Assembly (NCBI GenBank): GCA_022566355.1
Contig: JADFJB010000148.1
Coordinates: 1-10,166, forward strand
Direction of reading: 5' to 3'
Length of the DNA stretch: 10,166 nt
Origin: a candidate division KSB1 bacterium
Lineage (GTDB): Bacteria; Zhuqueibacterota; JdFR-76; DREG01
The position numbers were made by a program, and so were the translations under genes. The notes beneath the pieces were generated by a model. It had not been told where the DNA came from. It searched no databases and was given only the letters and a program-made list of their open reading frames with translations. Positions 1 through 7,354 of the stretch are shown here, in pieces. How positions within the stretch are numbered: position 1 is the stretch's first letter; each line of letters opens with the position of its first letter.

Positions 1-434
1 GTTCTTTTCACGGCTAGGCTTCTAACATCTAACTTCTTCATAAATCCACTGATCATTTTTTGTTCTTCATTCAATTGTTCAAATAAATTCTTAAGAGAGG
101 TTGGATCAGTTAACCTGATCTATTCATGAATTATAGTATTAAGCTTGAAGTTTCAAAAGTGTCATCCCGTCGCGTAACGGGATCTATTTCCATAAAATTA
201 AAAAGCATAATTGTAAGTATAAAATAGTTGCAAAATAGATCCCTTCTGGATGACAGTGATAAGGTTTATGAATTATCCAAGTTAATTTGTTGCTGCTTTA
301 AAAATCAGCAATTGCGTTTCCAGTTCAAACGCCGCACCTAAGGCTATTTCTAAAAATCGCTTAAAATCTTTATCACTTTCGCGACTGCTGCCTTCTGCAA
401 TATTGGAAGGAATTGAAATGGCTGCCCTTTTCAT
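1..434 (-). pseudogene. Broken four-helix-bundle protein (23S rRNA IVS / S23 family), split by a palindromic element
   Basis: Two separated minus-strand pieces match the two halves of one S23-type four-helix-bundle protein. The upstream piece (434-282) reads 50 residues from an ATG and carries the family hallmark [10 protein letters not shown] followed by a Ser/Arg-rich turn, [10 protein letters not shown] and FELETQLL, then stops. The downstream piece (119 to beyond position 1) is an open frame with LKNLFEQLNEEQKMISGF and a Lys-rich end, which fits the last helix of the family. Between them lies an element with a 9-bp direct repeat (126-134 and 268-276). Joining the flanks does not restore one frame, and a TAG sits directly before the ATG where the family would continue (GLR-K-x-MKRA, off by one base), so there are further frameshifts. 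The first helix is missing. The family is found inside 23S rRNA intervening sequences and as free-standing genes; its function is unsettled. I am confident of the family and of the gene being broken. Confidence 0.8.
135..267. mobile_element. Short palindromic MITE/REP-like element with 9-bp flanking direct repeat
   Basis: The core has perfect inverted ends TGTCATCC (160-167) and GGATGACA (248-255), and a second perfect 11-bp inverted pair GGGATCTATTT (179-189) and AAATAGATCCC (233-243). The whole can therefore fold into a long hairpin. An alternative small hairpin is CCCGT/ACGGG (166-170 with 177-181). The exact 9-mer ATGAATTAT occurs at 126-134 and 268-276, which looks like a target-site duplication. 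The element sits inside an S23-type gene, which supports insertion. It has no coding capacity, so any movement would need a transposase supplied elsewhere. One caution is that the 9-mers lie 25 and 12 bp outside the inverted ends, so the true boundaries may be wider than the hairpin. Confidence 0.65.
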
Positions 435-522
435 CTAACTTCCTAAGTCCTACTGGATTCTGTTTGGTAATTTGATTTTTTGAATTTGAGATTTATTTGT
501 GATTTGTTATTTTATTCGTCAT

Positions 523-564
523 CGTCAATCGTCAATCGTCAATCGTCTATCGTCTATCCTCTAT
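523..564. repeat. Heptamer tandem repeat, six units
   Basis: Six consecutive 7-bp units are visible: CGTCAAT three times (523-543), CGTCTAT twice (544-557) and CCTCTAT once (558-564). A 6-bp variant CGTCAT precedes them (517-522). The array lies 8 bp past the stop codon of the adaptor lipoprotein gene, between it and the broken S23 gene. Such arrays can vary in copy number by slippage. No function is evident. Confidence 0.85.
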
Positions 565-572
565 CTGCCTAA

Positions 573-1625
573 CTACTGTATTATTTTCACTTTGGATCGA
601 TTCCTCAACGTCTCAAACCCTTTAATGATTAACCGCTCATTCAGTCGTAATCCGTTGGTGACCTCAACCTCGGTTGGATTTTCCAATCCTGTTGTAATAA
701 CACGTTCTCGGGCTGCACCTCGTTCGACAATAAAAACTGTCTTTCCTCTTTGTTTGGCCAGAAGAATGTCTTTCGGTATTACGATCACACTGTCTTTTCT
801 TGCTATGATCACTTCTGCTTTGACAAACATTCCCGGGCGCATCAACCAATCCAGATTATCGATGGTTAGCGATGTTTTGAAAGTGCGAGTATCCGGATCG
901 ATCGCAGGCGAAACCTGGGTAATTTTACCCATCAGAGTATCATCAGGTAATGTGTAATTTATTAAACGAACCGATTGACCTAATTTTACATCATTGAGGT
1001 ATTTATCAGAAAGGTTAACATTCATGTACAAGCGGCTGTAATCCATGATCTTAACCATCAACAAATTCACATCAATCCTGGTAGCGTTGGTATAATATGG
1101 CAATTCCACAATGACACCACTAAACGGCGCTTTTATTTTCATTTTGGCCAACTGGATGCCCGCGTTCTCGTAAGAATACTTGGCGTTGATGTAATCCATT
1201 TCAGCATTTTTTAATTCACGAAGGGTTACACCACCTTTATCATAAAGTGATTTTTGCTTGTCGAATTCCCGTTTCGAAATGTCTAAATTAAGCACCTGAG
1301 ATTCGAGTTTGATGTTATTCTCAAATTCAGCATCTTCCAGGTGAATGATCTCCTGGCCTTGTTCCACTAAATCTCCCAGGGCGTAAGGCAGGCGTGTTTT
1401 AGGATTGGTTAATAATTTGTAATAGCCGGAAATTTCAGACTTTAAAGTTACTTCCTCAGTTGAATATACCGTTCCAGTCGCATCGATATATTGTTCGATA
1501 GGTTTATTTTTGATTTCTTCTACTGACACCGGAATAGAAATCTCAGTATCCAATGAGACTTCATCCGAAGCGCATCCGGCTAAAATAATAAAGCTGATAA
1601 ATAAGCAGAAATTCCTTTTATACAC
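573..1625 (-). CDS. RND-type efflux periplasmic adaptor (membrane-fusion) lipoprotein
   Basis: This is a membrane-fusion protein of the HlyD/AcrA type, expected to sit in the periplasm and join an inner-membrane transporter to a TolC-type channel. I choose the GTG at 1625-1623 (350 residues): AAGGAG lies at 1637-1632, six bases upstream, and the product begins MYKRNF and runs straight into a lipoprotein signal with lipobox LAGC. A TTG at 1646 would add seven residues and lacks that spacing. Numbered from the TTG, Cys25 is the lipidated residue, residues 55-105 form the first lipoyl half (GTVYSTEEVTLKSEISG), about 106-166 an alpha-hairpin, KIKAPFSGVIV (170-180) the second lipoyl half, and about 200-290 the beta-barrel with RPGMFVKAEV. 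The C-terminal membrane-proximal part follows with VIVIPKDIL and ERLIIKGFETL. It is the last gene of the minus-strand run, about 300 bp after the TolC-like gene. The family is usually paired with an RND pump, but here the nearest inner-membrane transporter is ABC-type. Confidence 0.9.
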   Translation of the reverse strand: MYKRNFCLFISFIILAGCASDEVSLDTEISIPVSVEEIKNKPIEQYIDATGTVYSTEEVTLKSEISGYYKLLTNPKTRLPYALGDLVEQGQEIIHLEDAEFENNIKLESQVLNLDISKREFDKQKSLYDKGGVTLRELKNAEMDYINAKYSYENAGIQLAKMKIKAPFSGVIVELPYYTNATRIDVNLLMVKIMDYSRLYMNVNLSDKYLNDVKLGQSVRLINYTLPDDTLMGKITQVSPAIDPDTRTFKTSLTIDNLDWLMRPGMFVKAEVIIARKDSVIVIPKDILLAKQRGKTVFIVERGAARERVITTGLENPTEVEVTNGLRLNERLIIKGFETLRNRSKVKIIQ

Positions 1626-1631
1626 TATAAG

Positions 1632-1637
1632 CTCCTT
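1632..1637 (-). promoter_or_regulatory. Shine-Dalgarno site that fixes the GTG start of the adaptor gene
   Basis: On the minus strand AAGGAG is followed by the six bases CTTATA and then GTG at 1625. This is a near-ideal site and spacing. The upstream TTG at 1646 overlaps this region and would place the site inside the coding sequence, so the GTG start is preferred. Confidence 0.75.
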
Positions 1638-1722
1638 ACCTCTCAAATAAATCTACAATTTTCAACTCTACAATCATACTGTCATGTTTGTGTCTTTTTA
1701 GATCAACACAGTACTACCACTG

Positions 1723-1826
1723 TGTCATCCCCGAATGCTTACCTGTTAAAAGCGTACGGGCACAAGTTTATCGGGATCTAAGGTTTTGTGAAACAAGATT
1801 CCCGCTTAAAGCATGCGGGAATGACA
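1723..1826. repeat. Palindromic dispersed repeat related to the element at 160-255
   Basis: The ends TGTCATCCCCGAATGCTT (1723-1740) and AAGCATGCGGGAATGACA (1809-1826) are inverted copies matching at 16 of 18 positions. Inside are CGGGATCT near 1772-1779 opposing AGATTCCCG near 1796-1804, and a small hairpin CCCGC/GCGGG (1801-1805 with 1815-1819). The TGTCATCCC end and the inner CGGGATCTA are shared with the element inside the broken S23 gene, so both probably belong to one dispersed family. It fills most of the gap between the TolC-like and adaptor genes. In that position it could act as an mRNA hairpin or simply be a neutral insertion; the sequence does not decide between these. Confidence 0.75.
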
Positions 1827-1925
1827 GACCAATAAGATCATGAAATTATTCTGCAATAAGTGGAATCAAAATGACATTAAATTTGATTTATATTTCTTTC
1901 ATTTTTATTCAGTAGTTTTCCGAAT

Positions 1926-3437
1926 TTACAATCTATCTGGAGCCACAGATCTGTTCTTCTCGAAATCCCATAACGACTGGATTTTCAAATTCAATAACTC
2001 GATTCTATAATTTATTAAAGCATTGACTAGTGCAATTTTCTTCTCAGAAAGTTGGGTTTGAAACAAATTCAAATCCATACTGGTGAGATCGCCATTTTCA
2101 TAACGTTCACGATTAATTTCATAAGTCAGCTGGGCATTTCTTTCATTTTGCCGCGCAATTTCAATTTGATTTTCCAGGTTTTGCAGATTTCGGTAAACAC
2201 TCCTGATCGCAATGATGATATTGTTCTTCTCATCTTCTAATCCAAGCTCGTTGGCCTTAACCACCGCCTCGACAGATTTCATACGTGATTTTTTTTCACC
2301 CCAATCCCACAATGGGATTTCCACTGATAACGCAATCTGCTGGCTGTTTGTGGGATTCGAATAGATATCGTTAAATTGCTCATTGTCGCCAAAAAGTCCA
2401 ACCGATAAAGATACATTTCCTTGAAATTCGTTTGTCGCCGATGTTCTGATCAAATCAAATTGTGAGTTTTCTATATCGATTTCCCTTTGTCGCAGCTCCA
2501 TCCTTTTGCTAATTCCATGATCGATGGCTTTCTGTAATTCGACCTCTACTGACACGTGAGACACATCTGCAATCACCGAAATTTCATCAAACAACGATAT
2601 TCCAATGAGTTGCTTAAATTGATCTTTTGCATTTTCCAACAATACTTGCTGGTTTTGGTAATTGGATTTGCTGGTTGCAAGATTCAATTCCGCCTGGTAA
2701 AGCTCTTCTTTTGCTGAAATTCCCGCATCTACTTTATTCTTGATGATCTCATAACTGGATTGCTGGTTGATGTATTCTTCATTGGCTATTTGCACGCTCA
2801 TCTGGTTTTGAAACACATTATAAAATCCTTGCGTCACATTTCTCTCCAAGGCCAGCTTCTGAATCGAGTAACTTAAAGATGCATCTTCTAAATTCAACTC
2901 TAGTGCCTGTAAATCAAGTTTCGTTCTGTTATAAGTAAAGATGGGCTGATCGAAGCTCAGAAAAAAATTATTAGTGAAGGATTTTGTTCGTACACCCTGA
3001 AAATCACTAAAGGCGTCTTGCCAGGAAAATCGGTTGACCAAGGACAGAGTACCATCCGACCATTTGATAGGCTGGGTGATCCTAAACGTTCCCAAAGATT
3101 GCTTGGTTTCGCTGGTACTCCAGATAGAAAACAGGCTATTGAACTGCCGATCTCTACTGAAATCAAACGGTGTTACCGACAGGGAAAAATTCGATTTCAG
3201 GGCAGCATTTTGTGCATTCAGTGATTCTCGATTTCTTTCCAGATTTAAGAATGAGCGTTTGATATCCGGGCTATTTTCCGAAGCGATATTTAGAGCATTT
3301 TCTAATGTCAATACTGTTTGGGCAGAACCAGAGTTAGATAAAAATAGTGCCATAAATAAAACAAAATGAACCAAAAATAGGTCCACGATAAACTTGTGCC
3401 TGTACGTTTTTACCGGGTAAGCGCTCGGATGTGACAT
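1926..3437 (-). CDS. TolC-family outer-membrane efflux protein
   Basis: This is an outer-membrane channel of the TolC type, expected to form a trimeric beta-barrel with a long periplasmic alpha-helical tunnel and to serve as the exit duct for the exporter encoded alongside. The open frame starts at a TTG (3545; 539 residues). I prefer the ATG at 3437 (503 residues), because it gives a basic N-terminus (KTYRHK), a hydrophobic core (VDLFLVHFVLFMALFL) and a cleavage site near SGSAQ-T. AAGGAG lies upstream near 3495 but has no well-spaced in-frame start, so the start is uncertain. Numbered from the TTG, LTLENALNIASENSPDIK (79-96) is the typical first repeat opening. Residues 340-540 form the second repeat, with IALSVEIPLWDWGEKKSR and the late family motif YENGDLTSMDLNLFQTQLS. 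The length fits the family. The gene lies 264 bp downstream of the permease gene from its ATG, or 155 bp from the open frame's start. Confidence 0.9.
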   Translation of the reverse strand: MSHPSAYPVKTYRHKFIVDLFLVHFVLFMALFLSNSGSAQTVLTLENALNIASENSPDIKRSFLNLERNRESLNAQNAALKSNFSLSVTPFDFSRDRQFNSLFSIWSTSETKQSLGTFRITQPIKWSDGTLSLVNRFSWQDAFSDFQGVRTKSFTNNFFLSFDQPIFTYNRTKLDLQALELNLEDASLSYSIQKLALERNVTQGFYNVFQNQMSVQIANEEYINQQSSYEIIKNKVDAGISAKEELYQAELNLATSKSNYQNQQVLLENAKDQFKQLIGISLFDEISVIADVSHVSVEVELQKAIDHGISKRMELRQREIDIENSQFDLIRTSATNEFQGNVSLSVGLFGDNEQFNDIYSNPTNSQQIALSVEIPLWDWGEKKSRMKSVEAVVKANELGLEDEKNNIIIAIRSVYRNLQNLENQIEIARQNERNAQLTYEINRERYENGDLTSMDLNLFQTQLSEKKIALVNALINYRIELLNLKIQSLWDFEKNRSVAPDRL

Positions 3438-3588
3438 TCTTAGGATTTTTGAACATCGGTTACCACTCCATTTCAAGCTAAATAATACTCCTTCCTTGTT
3501 TTCACATAACCTCTTATCTTGTAGATTTAAGATCATTTTTATCAATTGCGACCTATCCTTTCACTATATCTAATTCCATGCACGTCGA

Positions 3589-3662
3589 GGAGTTGCGTTT
3601 GTCCCGAGCAAGGTCGATGGCAACTCCACGATGCAAGTCCACTGCGCAATGGAGTTCAACTC
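3589..3662. repeat. Inverted repeats in the permease to TolC gap
   Basis: GGAGTTGC (3589-3596) and GCAACTCC (3620-3627) are perfect inverted copies with a 23-bp loop. A short palindrome GAGTT-C-AACTC follows at 3652-3662. GGAGTT/AACTCC motifs thus recur three times within about 75 bp. No T-run follows on either strand, so it is not a classic intrinsic terminator. It may be a decayed dispersed repeat, and it lies in the only sizeable non-coding stretch between the permease and TolC-like genes. Confidence 0.55.
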
Positions 3663-3700
3663 TGTCGCAAGCTAAGGTGATTTTGTGCTATCTTTTAGAA

Positions 3701-6700
3701 TCATCTCTTCACCCACTTAACAGCATCCGCAATGACGATTCTGCCTTCTGAATTATTGGTTAATTCAACTTTTGCTGAATCGGCTGAAAAATAATAAGTC
3801 CCTAAAAAATTCCAGCCATTTTCAACTTCTGCTAAGTTTATTATTGGCTCATCGACGCCGTCATCATGATACACCAGAAACTGATATTTATCCTTTGTCT
3901 GGTTTTGGCTCTGCCCCCTAAATCTTCTTTGTCTGATGTTTACAGTATAACTATAGACGTCATAATTCCCGCTTTCCGGCAAAACAACATTCCATGCAAC
4001 TTTCTTATCGCCATTGCCCGATTCGATATAATAAGCGGAGTGAATATATCTGCCATAAAAATTTGATTGTGTCGTTGCCTGCCATTTTTTAGAGGGTTGA
4101 AAGAATTGAATACCGGCGTATTTTACTTCACTTTGAGAAGACATATTCTTGACTAATCCCTGGAGAAAACTTTGCGAAGATGTATTAAATATCTTAAAAC
4201 CGGGATCTTCATTATCAACGATGATTTCGTCTGAAGCTGTTGGTGAGATGGAATAGTCGAGGATTCGTTGGCCATCGAATGGTTTTGCCGATCGTACCAA
4301 TTCAAACTCGTCAAAAAACCTGGTCAAAACAGCAGGCAGGTTTTGAGAGATTAATGTATTGATGGTCATTAAACGCGGCATGTCGTCGAGAACGATACCA
4401 ATTTCTTTGGTTTCATTAGCACCTATTTGAATGATTTTTTCAATAGCAGGTTGGCTGCCTCCGCCACCAAAGCCACGCCCACCACCGCGTCCACGGCCGC
4501 CTCGATCACCTCCACCGAATCCACCCCTGCCAGAGGTTCGAAATGAGGCCACCAACAATCCTCCTACCGGTTCAGGATTTGTAACCTTAAATTTTACCTG
4601 GTATCGGGTTCTGTCGATATCCAGAACTTTGTAACCAATTACATCGCTGACTAAGAATCCAGGTAATTGCCTATCGTTAACCCATGCTTCTATATCTGCT
4701 GCTAAGTCCAATTGGAAACGTTCCTGTAACATCCCATTGAATGTCTCGAAATCCAATGCTTGAAATTTATATTCAGCCAATATTTCATTTAGGAAGTCCT
4801 GAAATTCTTCCGTTCCAATTTTACCCTGAATCAATGTAAAAAGATAATTACCCTTTGACTTTAATGCATTGTAAGCGACTTCCCGATTTGATTGGTCTGA
4901 CAACAATTCGATCAAACTTTTATCCATAAGTGCCAAATTGGCTTTTTCTTCATCATTCAGTCCGGTCATTCCTCGCAGGAAAGTACTGGCAAGATTATTT
5001 GATCCACCCTTTAAATAAGTTTCAAAGGCGATATTTAAAATCGGCCAACGTTCGGATTTCAGATGGTTCACAAATGTGTAGTAGTTCGGATAAATCGAAT
5101 AATCGTTTTCAGAAATATCCGGACTGCCAAAGAGAATCGGTGCGGTTGCAGCGGTAATTGTGGCTCCTGCCGTAGATCCCTGGTTATTACGGCCACCACC
5201 TTGCCTGCCTCTTCCAGCAAAGGCGCCTCGCGCTAAGAAAAATCGTGAAAGATTTGCGCTATTGGAAAATGTCGAAAGTACGAAACGATTAAATATTCTT
5301 CTCTGTATCTCCTGGGGAAGTACGGCCTGGTTACTGCGCTCAATTCGTCTTTGTTCCTGGCGTAATCCTTGTTTGAAATCAGCTCCAGTGAGGAGTATGC
5401 CATTTTCCGGTAGCCATACCATTTCCGGCTGTACTGTCTCGCGGCTGATGGTCCACATTCTTGCGTAGGTCCTGAATTGAATAGGAATTTCCACAAGTGA
5501 TAATCTCGGAAACGGGTACGCCAGGTTCAGATCTCGCTCATAATCCTGCTTGAGTTCGCTGATAATAGACGCAAGAGTATCTCCCAGCTCATCAAAATAG
5601 GGCATAAAATAATTATGTCTGTTTAATGTAAACAAATTGAAATGAACGGAATCAACCATTATGGAACGCTTTTCATAAGGACCAATAACCAAAGACAATT
5701 GCGTTAACGGATTCTCAGGTTTGAATGAGTATTTACCATTTTCAAGCCTTGTCCCCGCTCCCTGGGATATCACAGTTAATGCGTTTTTCGTCTCGACAGT
5801 CAATTGAAATCGGACAAATTCCTGATTGTGGTACTCGGGATGATTGGAGCTATATGTAACGCCAGGAATTGGATACCACAAGTTTTCGGGCGAAAGAAGA
5901 ACGTAATCTGCAGAGACGAAAGCATAACGCTTATCCACATTAATAATGCCCAAGTGAAAGTTCTTTTCCCGTACGGCGTTTTCTACATCTAAGTAACTGG
6001 CTTCCTCATTAATTGTACCGCTATAACTGATTGTTAATGAATCCGTTGTCTGAGGTAAAAGCTGCTCGAAAGGAGTAACCGACAGTATGTGCATTTCCCT
6101 CGTAAAGTCTAACTCTCGTGAATCCGCCTTAACCCTCTGCACAGTTAAGCCGGGATTAAGACTGAAAATGTAGCGATCGATGATTTGAGATGTGTTATTT
6201 TGAATGATTAGATTAGCTTTTACCTGGATTCCATTACCTGCGTGGATTAAATCGATGTCAGAGGATAGAGTCGAAACAACAGGCTCATCATAGAGTTTGT
6301 TGTTGATTTCAACCATATCTTGTCGCAGATTTTTACCTTCAGAAAATTTTGACACATATATATTTGCCATCGTCAAACCTGCAAAAAAGAATAGGATAGA
6401 AGCTACCAGGGAAAATCGAGTTAATAGCCTGGATTGCGGCAATCGTTTTAACAGGTAGACAGTCGCAAAGATAAAACTCAGCCCCAGAAAAGTATAAATC
6501 CCGCGATGGAGGAGGATACTATCCAGGTTGCCAAAGCCTATGAAATCTGAATACAACAATGGCACATTGAATGCCATATAATCAAATAAATGATAGAGTT
6601 TCTGATCGAATAAAAAAAGAGTTGAGGCAATATAACCCAGAAGCAGAATGAACGTAACAGCTTGGTTACGGATCAGGGACATAGTCAAAAAGGATAAGCC

Positions 6701-7186
6701 AAAAATATAAATCAGTGTCGGAATACTGAGTAGCAAAAGATAATAGATGTATGGCATTGGATTAAAGGGTACATCAGTGATAAGAAGATTAAAAATAGCG
6801 GAAATTAGCAACACAGCCAGATTCAATAATGCAAAAACAAACAAGATACCAACGGTTTTGCCGAAAACGTAATCGCCGTTTGTCATTGACCGCATATAAA
6901 CGACTTCGGTGGTGTCAAGCTTTTTATCCCTCTTCAAAAAATCGGAAGCCAGGAAAACTGCAATAACTGCCTGCACAACATTTAACAATAATAAGTTCAT
7001 ATAAGGAATAGAGGAAGGGATTCCACGAAACATCCATCGAGCAAATCCAATATCCGTCAAAACGAGCAGGTTAAGAATAACCAGGGTGACAATTGAAAAC
7101 ACCGCAAAAACACGAAAAAACCAACCCCTTAAAAGCGTCTTGATTTCATATCGAGCAACTGTCAAAATGTTAAATATAGACAGCAT
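3701..7186 (-). CDS. ABC-2 permease fused to an inactive M1-aminopeptidase-like domain and a golvesin-C-like domain
   Basis: This is a 1161-residue inner-membrane protein, far longer than an ordinary ABC-2 permease. The start is ATG with AAGGA eight bases upstream. Residues 1-280 are the ABC-2 membrane part, with hydrophobic segments near 22-46, 62-82, 109-134, 146-168, 174-193, 229-246 and 258-278. Residues about 300-860 follow the M1 aminopeptidase layout: a beta-rich N-part (LLSPENLWYPIPGV, 430-443), then YPFPRLSLVEIP (557-568) where M1 enzymes read YPF-x-LxLVExP, and late helices ending AWVNDRQLPGFLV (834-846). The catalytic HExxH is absent, with no histidine at all between about 530 and 700. 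Two Gly/Arg-rich insertions occur at about 655-670 and 886-910. Residues about 985-1161 resemble the golvesin C-terminal-like/xanthan-lyase-like domain (EIIVDNEDPGF, then FLGTYYFSADSAKVELTN and IVIADAVKWVK). The partner ATPase gene lies 168 bp upstream. Its substrate is unknown; a periplasmic binding or scaffolding role for the exterior is inference. Confidence 0.85.
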   Translation of the reverse strand: MLSIFNILTVARYEIKTLLRGWFFRVFAVFSIVTLVILNLLVLTDIGFARWMFRGIPSSIPYMNLLLLNVVQAVIAVFLASDFLKRDKKLDTTEVVYMRSMTNGDYVFGKTVGILFVFALLNLAVLLISAIFNLLITDVPFNPMPYIYYLLLLSIPTLIYIFGLSFLTMSLIRNQAVTFILLLGYIASTLFLFDQKLYHLFDYMAFNVPLLYSDFIGFGNLDSILLHRGIYTFLGLSFIFATVYLLKRLPQSRLLTRFSLVASILFFFAGLTMANIYVSKFSEGKNLRQDMVEINNKLYDEPVVSTLSSDIDLIHAGNGIQVKANLIIQNNTSQIIDRYIFSLNPGLTVQRVKADSRELDFTREMHILSVTPFEQLLPQTTDSLTISYSGTINEEASYLDVENAVREKNFHLGIINVDKRYAFVSADYVLLSPENLWYPIPGVTYSSNHPEYHNQEFVRFQLTVETKNALTVISQGAGTRLENGKYSFKPENPLTQLSLVIGPYEKRSIMVDSVHFNLFTLNRHNYFMPYFDELGDTLASIISELKQDYERDLNLAYPFPRLSLVEIPIQFRTYARMWTISRETVQPEMVWLPENGILLTGADFKQGLRQEQRRIERSNQAVLPQEIQRRIFNRFVLSTFSNSANLSRFFLARGAFAGRGRQGGGRNNQGSTAGATITAATAPILFGSPDISENDYSIYPNYYTFVNHLKSERWPILNIAFETYLKGGSNNLASTFLRGMTGLNDEEKANLALMDKSLIELLSDQSNREVAYNALKSKGNYLFTLIQGKIGTEEFQDFLNEILAEYKFQALDFETFNGMLQERFQLDLAADIEAWVNDRQLPGFLVSDVIGYKVLDIDRTRYQVKFKVTNPEPVGGLLVASFRTSGRGGFGGGDRGGRGRGGGRGFGGGGSQPAIEKIIQIGANETKEIGIVLDDMPRLMTINTLISQNLPAVLTRFFDEFELVRSAKPFDGQRILDYSISPTASDEIIVDNEDPGFKIFNTSSQSFLQGLVKNMSSQSEVKYAGIQFFQPSKKWQATTQSNFYGRYIHSAYYIESGNGDKKVAWNVVLPESGNYDVYSYTVNIRQRRFRGQSQNQTKDKYQFLVYHDDGVDEPIINLAEVENGWNFLGTYYFSADSAKVELTNNSEGRIVIADAVKWVKR
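4454..4531 (-). repeat. Gly/Arg-rich low-complexity coding stretch in the permease
   Basis: This stretch encodes residues 886-911 of the permease fusion, built of RGG, GGGR and GFGGGG units, and lies between two beta-strand-like segments (GLLVASFRTSG before, AIEKIIQIGA after). It is locally GC-rich in an AT-rich gene. A shorter relative is encoded at 5177-5224 (residues 655-670). Both look like expanded surface loops. Confidence 0.8.
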
Positions 7187-7325
7187 GGTTTAATTCCTTT
7201 ATAAAGTTAAATTCTACGAATGTTATATTCTGAATCATTGCTCCGAGCAGGTTAAAAAGGTAAGTATGACAAAATCAAGCCATACAGAGCGGAGCCGAAG
7301 AATGTTATTCTTTAGAAAGTCGTAC

Positions 7326-7351
7326 CACCCTTCAACCCCGAGCTCAGGGTG
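7326..7351. repeat. Hairpin just past the ABC ATPase stop codon
   Basis: CACCCT (7326-7331) and AGGGTG (7346-7351) are perfect inverted copies, three bases beyond the ATPase stop on the minus strand. The loop contains GAGCTC. The sequence resembles the common dispersed repeat of the CCCTGAGC...GAAGGG type. No T-run follows on the minus strand, so a terminator is not supported. It could slow 3' decay of the ATPase message. A second weak inverted pair, GCTCCG and CGGAGC, lies between here and the permease start. Confidence 0.5.
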
Positions 7352-7354
7352 ATT

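Noticed and set aside
135-267. CRISPR repeat or small RNA gene
   Set aside because: There is no regular repeat-spacer pattern; the symmetry is a single long palindrome with flanking direct repeats, which fits a small inserted element better.
499-957. Plus-strand open frame of 152 codons
   Set aside because: It lies antisense over the adaptor gene and the heptamer repeat, has no family resemblance, and its codon pattern is explained by the minus-strand gene.
3018-3369. Overlapping plus-strand frames of 68 and 111 codons
   Set aside because: They are antisense to the TolC-like gene, which has a full family match on the minus strand.
4431-4634. Proline/arginine-rich plus-strand frame (67 codons)
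   Set aside because: It is the antisense of the Gly/Arg-rich loop of the permease; Gly codons read backwards give Pro.
7326-7351. Rho-independent terminator after the ABC ATPase gene
   Set aside because: The stem is only 6 bp with a 14-base loop and no T-run follows on the minus strand.
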